NCBI GenBank assembly: GCA_044432805.1
Contig: JAWXUI010000009.1
Location: 1-40,715 of the forward strand
Direction: 5' to 3'
Source: CAYJEO01 sp044432805
Lineage (GTDB): Bacteria > Bacillota_I > Bacilli_A > RF39 > UBA660
Length of the DNA stretch: 40,715 nt
A program made the translations under genes and the position numbers. Each line of letters starts with the position of its first letter. Position 1 is the stretch's first letter. The notes below the pieces were generated by a model, which saw only the letters and a program-made list of their open reading frames with translations, made no database searches and was not told the DNA's origin. This document shows positions 25,158 through 32,232 of the stretch, in pieces.

Positions 25158-26741
25158 TTACTTTACTGTATACGAAATTATTTCATTTCTAATGTTTAAA
25201 AGAACATTAATACTAGTAGCATTTAATACGTCTTCTGGAACTTCTAAATATAAATAACTAGAAGTTAGTTTTGATGGTGTCACCCTGTCCGTCAAATTAT
25301 AAGTATATTTCTTATTATCTATAACGTATTCTATATACCCATAATTTTTTATTAAACTATAAAATGACGCTATAAAATTATTACTGCCTATATCAAAATC
25401 ATAGCTTATCCTTAAAACAGCTTCATCATAACTTTTATCCAACGTTGAATTAACATAATCAATAAAACTATATGTAATATCATTTATAGTAGTTTGATAA
25501 GAAATTTCAAAACTTTCTCGAATAACTGCTGACTTTATTGTAATTGATAAATCGTCATAAACCACATCGCTATAATCATAATTTTCTCCAAGTTCAATTG
25601 TTTCTAAACTATTCATCTCGTCTAATTCAAAATAATCAATATCAACAATATATTTAGTAGTGTCAAGACCTATACTCAAATTATTTAAATCATCATAATA
25701 AACAAAAACCATATCTTCGTTTAATTTGTCCACAGGCACTTCATACACTAGTAAGTATTTATCTTCTGAAATTAATTGACTTTCGTAAACAATTCCCAAA
25801 TCAACTAATGAATCTCTATATGAAGAGTTATGATAATACTTATCTCCATCTACCACAAGCGCTATTTGTCCTAAATTCAAGGCAGCTTCAGTTGTATAAT
25901 TATTATCTAAATTAACTTCTAAAACAATCAAAGGATTTTCATTTATTTGCTCTAATTTATAATTTTCATAAGTTAAAAAAGCTTTTTCTATAGTCATTGT
26001 AAAATTATTAGTACGAAAAGTTTCATTTAAAGAATAATTTTTATTAAATATACTTGAATTAATGAATAATGTATATGCAGAACTAAGTAAAAATATAATA
26101 ATCACAATATTAGCGATTAATTTATTTTCTAAATATATATATTTTGTATGTCTAAAAAAATAATTAAACTTTCTTCTGGCAACATTAGAATCTAGTTCTA
26201 CATTTACTTCAAATTCCTCATTATCCTTGAATTCTATATCTAATTGCGCTAAATCCTTATCAAAATCAAACTTTTTAATATCAAATCCAGTAGCTCTAAG
26301 TAATGCAAATATAAAAGAAAGTGCTTGAAAAATCAAACTCATTAACGTTATATCTCTCAAAGCCCTTACTTCTCTTATATCCAAAATAGAAAGTTCCATT
26401 TCTGCAACCATGTCTTTTGAATAAGCAAATAAAACAACTAGCACAAGATAAAACAAAACATTGTACACATATTGAGTATAAGGTTTTTCTTTTGTAAACA
26501 TAACACTTAGTAAAATAATAGATGATATCATGATTACAAAAGGAACGATAAAAATTAAATTATTGAATAACCCGTCAGTCAATTCCGAACCAATTAAAAT
26601 GGTAACATTGCTAACGTACCCATTTAAAAATGAATATATGTTATAACTTTGATATATTAAATATCCTATAAAGAAAGCTAAAAACATATGAAATAACTTG
26701 AAATGTTTTATTAAAAAGGCATAAGGTTTCCTTAATATCAC
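25158..26741 (-). CDS. Polytopic membrane protein with large extracellular domain, first gene of the locus
   Basis: This 527-residue protein was not recognised. Five hydrophobic helices are visible (about 14-35, 62-82, 91-108, 128-150, 209-230). A cytosolic loop (about 155-205) is rich in Asp, Phe and Glu. The remaining 295 residues, beyond the last helix, are beta-rich, Asn/Tyr/Asp-rich and probably outside. The start is GTG after an AGAGGTGG site. A TATAAT lies 25 bases upstream within a 9-bp inverted repeat. Its position between tRNA-Leu and the tad genes, in the same direction, suggests membership of the locus, but it has its own promoter and the downstream genes have another. It may be a regulator-like sensor or an assembly factor. 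Confidence 0.6.
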   Translation of the reverse strand: MILRKPYAFLIKHFKLFHMFLAFFIGYLIYQSYNIYSFLNGYVSNVTILIGSELTDGLFNNLIFIVPFVIMISSIILLSVMFTKEKPYTQYVYNVLFYLVLVVLFAYSKDMVAEMELSILDIREVRALRDITLMSLIFQALSFIFALLRATGFDIKKFDFDKDLAQLDIEFKDNEEFEVNVELDSNVARRKFNYFFRHTKYIYLENKLIANIVIIIFLLSSAYTLFINSSIFNKNYSLNETFRTNNFTMTIEKAFLTYENYKLEQINENPLIVLEVNLDNNYTTEAALNLGQIALVVDGDKYYHNSSYRDSLVDLGIVYESQLISEDKYLLVYEVPVDKLNEDMVFVYYDDLNNLSIGLDTTKYIVDIDYFELDEMNSLETIELGENYDYSDVVYDDLSITIKSAVIRESFEISYQTTINDITYSFIDYVNSTLDKSYDEAVLRISYDFDIGSNNFIASFYSLIKNYGYIEYVIDNKKYTYNLTDRVTPSKLTSSYLYLEVPEDVLNATSINVLLNIRNEIISYTVK

Positions 26742-26759
26742 AATACCACCTCTATTCTT

Positions 26760-26784
26760 ATTAAAATTATAACTTAATTTTAAT
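26760..26784 (-). promoter_or_regulatory. TATAAT within a 9-bp inverted repeat upstream of the 527-aa gene
   Basis: ATTAAAATT (26760-26768) pairs with AATTTTAAT (26776-26784), and the minus-strand TATAAT at 26766-26771 lies inside it. In such AT-rich DNA this may be chance, but it is placed as an operator would be. Confidence 0.3.
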
Positions 26785-26802
26785 AAAAAAGATAGATAGA
26801 AA

Positions 26803-26831
26803 ACAAAAAAAACATTATTAAAATAATGTTT
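26803..26831 (-). terminator. Terminator after tRNA-Leu
   Basis: A 9-bp stem (arms 26810-26818 and 26823-26831) with loop TAAA is followed on the minus strand by T-rich sequence. It separates the tRNA from the secretion locus. Confidence 0.75.
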
Positions 26832-26867
26832 ATATTAAAAAAAATTGTTTTCACAATTATATTTTTT

Positions 26868-26953
26868 TGGTACAAGAGATGGGACTTGAACCCACACAAT
26901 ATCTCTATCAAAGGTGTTTGAGACCTTCGCGTCTACCATTCCGCCACTCTTGC
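26868..26953 (-). tRNA. tRNA-Leu (anticodon CAA)
   Basis: The 86-nt gene includes an encoded CCA end. The acceptor stem GCAAGAG pairs with CTCTTGT (the first pair is G-U), the D-arm carries GGAATGGTAGAC, the anticodon stem AAGGT/ACCTT holds loop CTCAAAC giving anticodon CAA (reads UUG). The long variable arm is typical of class II leucine tRNA. The T-arm is GTGGG-TTCAAGT-CCCAT. Confidence 0.97.
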
Positions 26954-26960
26954 ATAAAAT

Positions 26961-26984
26961 AATTATATCATAATTGATATAATT
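26961..26984. repeat. Perfect 10-bp inverted repeat over the tRNA promoter
   Basis: AATTATATCA (26961-26970), spacer TAAT, TGATATAATT (26975-26984). Each arm contains an extended -10 (TGATATAAT), one per strand. It could act as a bidirectional start point or, as RNA, as a weak hairpin after the CFI-box gene. Confidence 0.7.
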
Positions 26985-26989
26985 ATCAA
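26962..26989 (-). promoter_or_regulatory. Promoter of tRNA-Leu
   Basis: TTGATA (26984-26989), a 16-base spacer and TATAAT (26962-26967) preceded by TG. It lies 9 bases upstream of the mature tRNA 5' end. Confidence 0.8.
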
Positions 26990-26996
26990 ATGTTTT

Positions 26997-27599
26997 TTAA
27001 ATTCTAGCATGCCCTAATGTTTTTGTTTTAACAATCCTAGGTTCTTCTACTTGCAATAATAATGATGGTGCATTCAAAAATTCTTTATTCATTAACGAAT
27101 TAACCATTTGCGTATAAATATCTTGTGCTAATTCGTCATTTCCATCACATATTGCATTAAACGCTGGCAAAATATATCCATAGAACATATTTGAGGCCAC
27201 ATCTTTTTGATTTTCTTGTCTTTTTATATAATCTGCAATTAATGGTCCAACACTATCATACATATATAATGAATTCAAACCTTTATTACTTCTACTCATA
27301 TAACCATCTCTAAAACTTCTTAAACACTGTAAATAAGCACAATTATCTGATAACCCTAATATTTCACAGCATATAGTCGTTATAAAACAAGAACTTGGCT
27401 TATTTTTATCTACTGATAATTTATACGTTTCTTGTGCTTCCGAAGTAGTTCTAGTAGGATGTTCTGTAAAATGACGACACTCATCTTGATTCGCTAAAGT
27501 CTTCTCACGTTTCCTATCACACCAAAAATAACCATATAAGTCTGGTCCATAACTATCTGTCTTACATAAATTATTACATTCACTACACGTTTTACTCAT
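26997..27599 (-). CDS. Cys-rich protein with a CFI-box
   Basis: This 200-residue cytosolic protein has an N-terminal cluster of cysteines (residues 5-41: CSEC, C, C, C) with a likely metal-binding role. A central segment, SSCFITTICCEILGLSDNC followed by LQCLRSFRDGYM (about 69-100), matches the CFI-box found at the C-terminus or middle of many bacterial proteins of unknown function. The rest is helical. There is no membrane segment. The start is ATG with AAAAGGGAG. It is 45 bases downstream of scpB on the same strand with no obvious terminator between, so it may be cotranscribed with scpAB. Confidence 0.65.
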   Translation of the reverse strand: MSKTCSECNNLCKTDSYGPDLYGYFWCDRKREKTLANQDECRHFTEHPTRTTSEAQETYKLSVDKNKPSSCFITTICCEILGLSDNCAYLQCLRSFRDGYMSRSNKGLNSLYMYDSVGPLIADYIKRQENQKDVASNMFYGYILPAFNAICDGNDELAQDIYTQMVNSLMNKEFLNAPSLLLQVEEPRIVKTKTLGHARI

Positions 27600-27644
27600 A
27601 AAAACACTCCCTTTTCGAAAGTATTCTATAAGAACTGCTTTGAA

Positions 27645-28202
27645 TTATTTGTCAACTTCACTATATTTTGAATTAAATAAATCGACATCTTCTTCTTTTA
27701 TTTCTTCTTTTAATTTTGGTAATTGACTAATATCTGATAACCCAAAATAATCTAAAAAATTAGATGTTGTATCATATAAGATTGGTCTTCCTGGTAATTC
27801 GCTTCTGCCAATTTCTTTAACTAAATTTAATCTAACTAATTTTCTTACCATGTGAGCACTGTCAACACCTCTAATATCATCTATTTGAGATCTTGTTATT
27901 CCTTTATTATAAGCTATAATAGCTAAAGTTTCTAAAGAAGATTGAGTAAGTGTATTACTACTAACTTCAATTAATTTTTGATAATAACTTTTATGTTCTT
28001 CTTTTGTCGTAAATTTATATTTATTACCTAATATAGATAAATTTATTCCTCTATTGTCTTTTTTTAGTTCTTCATCCAATTCTAATATCAAAGACTCTGA
28101 TTCTAAATTATCAATTTCTAATATAGAAGATATTTCATCAATATCTAACCCCTCTTCACCTTTAATAAATAAAAGTCCTTCTAAAATCGCTAATTTATTC
28201 AT
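27645..28202 (-). CDS. scpB: Segregation and condensation protein B
   Basis: ScpB is the winged-helix dimer that, with the kleisin ScpA, regulates the SMC condensin. The 185-residue protein has two winged-helix domains; SSLETLAIIAYNKGITRSQIDDIRGVD and GRPILYDTTSNFLDYFGL are the family's signature segments (written here in part: TLAIIAYNKGITR, GRPILY). Its ATG overlaps the scpA stop by four bases (ATGA), so translation is coupled. The C-terminal 30 residues are acidic. Confidence 0.96.
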   Translation of the reverse strand: MNKLAILEGLLFIKGEEGLDIDEISSILEIDNLESESLILELDEELKKDNRGINLSILGNKYKFTTKEEHKSYYQKLIEVSSNTLTQSSLETLAIIAYNKGITRSQIDDIRGVDSAHMVRKLVRLNLVKEIGRSELPGRPILYDTTSNFLDYFGLSDISQLPKLKEEIKEEDVDLFNSKYSEVDK

Positions 28203-28906
28203 TTTTTCACCTCTGTTATTAAAATGTTATTATAGTTTTTTTCTTGTTTTAATTCAATTTCATTTCTTTTTGTCATGTCAAGAATAGATAAAAATGTCAC
28301 AACAACATAATCTTTAGTAAATACTTCAAATAACTCAGAAAAATAAATATGTTTTTTTCTTTTTAATATTGTTTTTATCTCATTTGATCTTTTGCTTACC
28401 GAATATTCTTTTGTTGTTATTTTTGTGCTCAAAGGTTGTTCCTTCTTTTTATCTTCTAAAAATTTATTAAAAGCGTTTAGTAAGTCATTTAATGTAACAT
28501 TATCTTCTACAACTTCTTCTGGTGCATATTTTTTTAAGTCTGTTGTTTCTTTTGTATAATAATTTTTTCTACAATCTTCTAATTCTTTTAATTCTGCTGT
28601 TATTTCTTTATATTTTTTATATTCAATTAGTTTATTGATCAATTCTTCTTCTTTTGATTCTTCTTCTAAAACTTCTTCTTTTGGAAATAAAGAAGCGGCT
28701 TTTATTTCTAATAATTGCGCTGCCATGACTAAATATTCACTTGCAATATTTAAATTTAATTGTTTCATCTCATTAATAAAATCAAAATATTGTTTTATAA
28801 CATCGTTTATTTTTATATTATAAATATCAATTGATGATTCTTTTATTAAATGAAGAAGTAAGTCCAAAGGTCCTTCAAAATCAGTTATTTTTACTTTGTA
28901 ATCCAT
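28199..28906 (-). CDS. scpA: Segregation and condensation protein A (kleisin)
   Basis: ScpA bridges the two SMC heads in bacterial condensin. The N-terminal FEGPLDLLLHLIKESSIDIY is diagnostic of the family. The middle is charged and helical, and the C-terminal winged helix (about 185-235) contains VVVTFLSILDM. An ATG nine bases upstream (28915) would place AAGGA directly against the start codon, so the ATG at 28906 (MDYKVKI) with AAGGA at normal spacing is preferred, giving 235 residues. It is followed by scpB with ATGA overlap. Confidence 0.96.
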   Translation of the reverse strand: MDYKVKITDFEGPLDLLLHLIKESSIDIYNIKINDVIKQYFDFINEMKQLNLNIASEYLVMAAQLLEIKAASLFPKEEVLEEESKEEELINKLIEYKKYKEITAELKELEDCRKNYYTKETTDLKKYAPEEVVEDNVTLNDLLNAFNKFLEDKKKEQPLSTKITTKEYSVSKRSNEIKTILKRKKHIYFSELFEVFTKDYVVVTFLSILDMTKRNEIELKQEKNYNNILITEVKK

Positions 28907-28954
28907 ATTCCACATCCTTAATTATTATATCACGTATACTTTTAAATTTATACA

Positions 28955-28963
28955 TGATATAAT
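28955..28963 (+). promoter_or_regulatory. Extended -10 promoter of the RNHCP gene
   Basis: The plus strand reads TGATATAAT. The predicted start of transcription is close to the GGTGAT ribosome site, leaving a very short leader. It lies in the divergent gap with scpA. Confidence 0.6.
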
Positions 28964-28979
28964 TTTTTTGGTGATAATT

Positions 28980-29282
28980 ATGAAAAGGTTTAATATGATT
29001 GATGAAAATTTCTTTTGTGAAAATTGCAATAAAGAAGTACATAAATTAGAATATAGTGCAAGAGATCATTGTCCTTTTTGTTTATATTCTAAACATGTTG
29101 ATATCCTTCCTGGAGATAGATTAAATGAATGTAAAGGATTATTAAAACCAATAGGAATCGAAAAATTCAAAGATACTTTTAAAATAATATATAAATGTCA
29201 AAAGTGCGGTCAATTACACAAAAATATAATCGCCAAAGACGATAATATGGATTTAATAATAAATCTATCTATACAAAAATAA
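28980..29282 (+). CDS. RNHCP-domain zinc-binding protein
   Basis: This 100-residue protein has CENC (about 14-17), RDHCPFC (about 28-34; the family name motif is RNHCP) and a second CQKCGQLH pair near residue 70. The cysteines form a likely zinc site. Function is not known for the family. The start is chosen at the ATG at 28980 because GGTGAT precedes it at normal distance; earlier in-frame TTG or GTG codons lack a site. It is one of only two plus-strand genes and is followed directly by a terminator. Confidence 0.82.
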   Translation: MKRFNMIDENFFCENCNKEVHKLEYSARDHCPFCLYSKHVDILPGDRLNECKGLLKPIGIEKFKDTFKIIYKCQKCGQLHKNIIAKDDNMDLIINLSIQK

Positions 29283-29313
29283 CCTATACTTAAATGTATA
29301 GGTTTTATTTTAT
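29281..29313. terminator. Bidirectional terminator between convergent genes
   Basis: AACCTATAC (29281-29289) pairs with GTATAGGTT (29296-29304), loop six bases, followed by T-rich sequence on plus and by ATTTTTGT on minus. It ends both the RNHCP gene and the repeat-protein gene. Confidence 0.8.
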
Positions 29314-29750
29314 AATTTGTAAAACATTGGTATTAATATTATAGCTGCTAACATAATAGCAAATACGATATAAATTAAAGTTCTATTTTGTTTTACTTCT
29401 TCTTTTGGAGTTTCAACTGGTGAAGTAGTTTCAATCGCAACTTCTGGTGTTGTTTCTCCTGTACTTTCAACTGGTTCTGCCACTGGCGTTGGTGCTTCCG
29501 TCATTGGATTCGGCACTGGTTCTGCTGCTGGCATTGGTGCTTCCATCATTGGATTTGGCACTGGTTCTGCTGCTGGCATTGGTGCTTCCATCATTGGATT
29601 TGGCACTGGTTCTGCTACTGGCATTGGTGCTTCCATCATTGGATTTGGCACTGGTTCTGCTACTGGCATTGGCGCTTCCATCATTGGATTTGGCACTGGT
29701 TCTATACTAGGGCTAGATAACCCTAAATTTTTTAATTCTTCTTCTGTCAT
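29310..29750 (-). CDS. Tail-anchored protein with Pro/Met/Glu repeats
   Basis: This 146-residue protein has no signal peptide, five 15-residue tandem repeats (EPVPNPMMEAPMPVA and variants, residues 17-91), a Thr/Glu/Pro linker and a single C-terminal membrane helix (about 124-143), so the repeats should face the cytosol if it inserts as a tail-anchored protein, or the outside if inverted. No enzymatic domain is seen. The start is ATG with AAAAAGGAG behind an extended -10. Function unknown; the repeat suggests a flexible spacer or binding surface. Confidence 0.75.
   Translation of the reverse strand: MTEEELKNLGLSSPSIEPVPNPMMEAPMPVAEPVPNPMMEAPMPVAEPVPNPMMEAPMPAAEPVPNPMMEAPMPAAEPVPNPMTEAPTPVAEPVESTGETTPEVAIETTSPVETPKEEVKQNRTLIYIVFAIMLAAIILIPMFYKL
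29478..29702 (-). repeat. Five 45-bp tandem repeats
   Basis: In-frame, nearly identical 45-bp units within the tail-anchored protein gene. The central four differ by only a few bases; the fifth (near 29490) is more diverged. Copy number is likely variable between strains. Confidence 0.92.
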
Positions 29751-29776
29751 TTTATTTCTCCTTTTTATTTTTTATA

Positions 29777-29785
29777 ATTATAACA
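29777..29785 (-). promoter_or_regulatory. Extended -10 promoter of the repeat-protein gene
   Basis: The minus strand reads TGTTATAAT, 27 bases upstream of the start codon and just after the stop of the M23-like gene. Confidence 0.55.
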
Positions 29786-29791
29786 TACATT

Positions 29792-30706
29792 TTACTTTTT
29801 TTCTATTTTTAATACTTCATCTTTGTAAAGTTGTATAGCATACATTCCATCAGTCAATACATCATAACTAAAGACAAGTTCATTAGTTTCGGTTGTTAAA
29901 TCTTCTATAATAATTTCTTTTTCTTCGATTAAACTATTGTCGACCATTAGTTCTTCTGGCTCTTCTACCGGAATAATAGTTACTTCGTATAAGTTAGCCC
30001 ATGACGAATCATACGCGACCCAATAAGAATCAGTTATTTTATACCAAGTATATTTTTCTTCAATTGACTTATCTAAAATATTATAAATTCCTTGATTAGC
30101 GTATCCTAATATATTTCCATTTGGATTATCTCTACATCTTAAATTAGAAATTATTATTTCTATTTGATCAACACTTTCATCTCTGTCAACCATATAAGTA
30201 GATATTCTCCTCCAATTATAGCCTCCATCATTTACAACATTTATATCATCTGTTAAAAAAAACGCATCTTCTGGATGAACAGCATTATTAATCATCCAAA
30301 CATCTTTTGAATTTTTATACCATCCACTTCCACTAAAACTACCTTTACCGACTTCTAAATGAGTATGAACACCAGTTGATCTCCCGCTTGTTCCTTGTTC
30401 ATAATAATATTCTCCTTGTTTAATCACTTTTCCAATATATAAATCACTTATATCATCATCATGACCCGTCTCAACAACTGCATAATCAACCGTTCCATCT
30501 GCAAATAATACTTTTTCATTACTTTCTAACCAAACAAAATTACCAAAATCATATATTTTTTTTATTGTACCTGTAAAAGGTGCATAAACTTTTTCTTTTG
30601 TTCCACTATGACCATAATCTATTGCTAAACTTCCCATGTGTGAATAACTTCCATTAACTCCTTGGGTTTGTTTCATATATTTAAGTGGAAACAATATTTT
30701 TTCCAT
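29792..30706 (-). CDS. M23-family (LytM-like) peptidase with SH3-like C-terminus, no signal peptide
   Basis: This 304-residue protein has a peptidase M23 domain (about 14-150): HMGSLAID (His23, Asp30) and TGVHTHLEV (His114 and His116) give the expected zinc ligands, though His and Asp are seven apart rather than four. A bacterial SH3-like wall-binding region (about 200-255; NLRCRDNPNGNILGY) follows, then an acidic tail. The architecture resembles phage-type endolysins that cut cell-wall cross-links. From the ATG at 30706 (GGTGATT site) no signal peptide exists; an earlier in-frame ATG (30763) would add a hydrophobic start but overlaps the preceding gene and terminator. Export route unknown. 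Confidence 0.75.
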   Translation of the reverse strand: MEKILFPLKYMKQTQGVNGSYSHMGSLAIDYGHSGTKEKVYAPFTGTIKKIYDFGNFVWLESNEKVLFADGTVDYAVVETGHDDDISDLYIGKVIKQGEYYYEQGTSGRSTGVHTHLEVGKGSFSGSGWYKNSKDVWMINNAVHPEDAFFLTDDINVVNDGGYNWRRISTYMVDRDESVDQIEIIISNLRCRDNPNGNILGYANQGIYNILDKSIEEKYTWYKITDSYWVAYDSSWANLYEVTIIPVEEPEELMVDNSLIEEKEIIIEDLTTETNELVFSYDVLTDGMYAIQLYKDEVLKIEKK

Positions 30707-30727
30707 ATAATCACCATTATAGTATAT

Positions 30728-30751
30728 GAAAAAAATTGCTAAAAGCAATTT
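30728..30751 (-). terminator. Terminator after the DUF308 gene
   Basis: AAATTGC (30733-30739) pairs with GCAATTT (30745-30751), loop TAAAA, followed on minus by a T run. It overlaps the DUF308 stop codon. A TATAAT box (30716-30721) for the M23 gene follows. Confidence 0.7.
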
Positions 30752-31310
30752 AATCTGCATCAATTATTTTAATTTTTTTAGAAATTGTTTTTGTTTTTTT
30801 ATAATCTCTAGTCATTTCTGTCCTTACAATCTTCGAATCAAAGAAATCATGTATTCCTAATATTATTAAATAAGCCCCTATTATTCTCATTAAAGCAATT
30901 ACGCTTCCAAAAGGATTAATAAATAATAATAACCCAACACATATTCCTAATATAGAAAAAAGGAAAGATAATAAATAAGTTTGTTTACTAGCCTTATAGG
31001 CTAAACTCATACTCAACTTGTTTACACTTGAACCAAATATAAAGATTCCAAATACAAAAGGTAAGAAACTCACAAAAACATTATATTCTAGAATAAAAAA
31101 TATCCCAAATAAAATAGAAAATAAATTAAATGTAATTCCTCTTCCTATTTTTAAATTTCCCACTAATGAGCTAATCGATTTTGAAATTATCAATAAACCT
31201 ATAATCCATGAAAAAATAGATATTATTTGTTCTGGTATACATAATAAAATTATTCCAAAAAACATTAAGATAATTGCAAATGGCTTGTTAAATTTATTTA
31301 TTATTGTCAT
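30750..31310 (-). CDS. DUF308/HdeD-like membrane protein
   Basis: A 186-residue protein with six hydrophobic helices in pairs (about 10-27, 30-48, 60-74, 78-95, 113-131, 136-155), Gly-rich turns (GIILL, GIFFIL, GLLLFI) and a short basic tail, as in the HdeD/DUF308 family. E. coli HdeD is linked to acid stress; no function can be assigned here. Its ATG overlaps the pseudouridine synthase stop by four bases (ATGA), with the GGGGG ribosome site inside that gene. Confidence 0.75.
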   Translation of the reverse strand: MTIINKFNKPFAIILMFFGIILLCIPEQIISIFSWIIGLLIISKSISSLVGNLKIGRGITFNLFSILFGIFFILEYNVFVSFLPFVFGIFIFGSSVNKLSMSLAYKASKQTYLLSFLFSILGICVGLLLFINPFGSVIALMRIIGAYLIILGIHDFFDSKIVRTEMTRDYKKTKTISKKIKIIDAD

Positions 31311-32164
31311 TTTTCCCCCTTAAATAAATATTTAAAATTACTTGGTATTTTAGAACTGAATTCAAACGTTTCTTTCGTTATTGGATTTTTTATTTCTAAT
31401 AAGTTAGCATGCAGTCCCATTCTTTTAATCGGACTTTTTTTGCTACCATATTTTTCATCACCAATAATTCCATGACCAATACTACTTAGATGTACTCTTA
31501 TTTGATTTTTTCTTCCTGTTTTAATTTCTACATCTAACAAAGAATAATTATCTTTCTCTTTTCTTACTTTATAGCTAGTAATTGCCGACTTTCCATCATT
31601 TGACACTTTAACTCTATCATTAACTTCTATTAATTTTTTACAAATAGTTTGTTCTTTTTTTTCTAAAATTCCTTCAACTATTGCAATATAAGATCTTTTT
31701 ATAACTAAATCATTCCAATTACTTTGGTATGCTTCTTTTATTTTTTCTGTTTTTGCAAACATTACAACACCAGAGGTTCCTTTATCTAATCTATTAATAA
31801 TAAATATTTTATTTTTATAATTTCCTTTTTTTACATATTCACTTGCGATATGAAATAAAGTTTTTTCTTTTTCTTTATCTGTTGAAACAGTCAATAACCC
31901 TGCTGGTTTATCAAGCACTAAAATATTTTTGTCTTCAAAAATAATTTTTAAATTGCTTTGTTTATCTCGTACATCTTCTTTTGTGTTTTTAAATGTAACA
32001 ACATCACCTTTTTTAAGTAAATAATTATAAGCTTTAACAACTTTATTATTTACTAAAACATTACTATATTTAAGCATGTTTTTTATATTTTTTCTTCCCA
32101 TTTCTTTAGAAAGTAAATATTGCATTAATTCTTTTTCTTCTTCTACTTTAAAAATAACTATCAC
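31307..32164 (-). CDS. RluA-family pseudouridine synthase
   Basis: This enzyme isomerises uridine to pseudouridine in rRNA or tRNA. An S4 RNA-binding domain (about 10-65) is followed by the catalytic domain with INRLDKGTSG; Asp127 is the nucleophile. KIYGSKKSPIKRMGLHA (about 244-259) also fits the family. The substrate (RluC/D-like) cannot be told. The assumed GTG at 32164 lies almost on the AAAAGG site; an in-frame ATT at 32155 sits at normal spacing from GGTGAT, so the true start is uncertain. An extended -10 lies directly upstream (32179-32187). Confidence 0.9.
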   Translation of the reverse strand: MIVIFKVEEEKELMQYLLSKEMGRKNIKNMLKYSNVLVNNKVVKAYNYLLKKGDVVTFKNTKEDVRDKQSNLKIIFEDKNILVLDKPAGLLTVSTDKEKEKTLFHIASEYVKKGNYKNKIFIINRLDKGTSGVVMFAKTEKIKEAYQSNWNDLVIKRSYIAIVEGILEKKEQTICKKLIEVNDRVKVSNDGKSAITSYKVRKEKDNYSLLDVEIKTGRKNQIRVHLSSIGHGIIGDEKYGSKKSPIKRMGLHANLLEIKNPITKETFEFSSKIPSNFKYLFKGEK

Positions 32165-32178
32165 CTTTTCTAATACTA

Positions 32179-32187
32179 ATTATACCA
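32179..32187 (-). promoter_or_regulatory. Extended -10 promoter of the pseudouridine synthase gene
   Basis: The minus strand reads TGGTATAAT. The predicted transcript would start about 8 bases before the GTG codon, so the leader is extremely short. Confidence 0.6.
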
Positions 32188-32201
32188 CATTTTAAAACAA
32201 A

Positions 32202-32232
32202 TAAAAAACATTAGCATTTAAGCCTCTAATGT
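32202..32232 (-). terminator. Terminator after the 491-aa gene
   Basis: ACATTAG (32208-32214) pairs with CTAATGT (32226-32232), loop 11 bases, followed on minus by TTTTTT. It spans the stop codon at 32218. Confidence 0.65.

Noticed and set aside
29447..29710. Plus-strand open frame rich in Leu-Ala-Leu-Val repeats
   Set aside because: It is the antisense of the 45-bp repeats of the tail-anchored protein and lacks a ribosome site.
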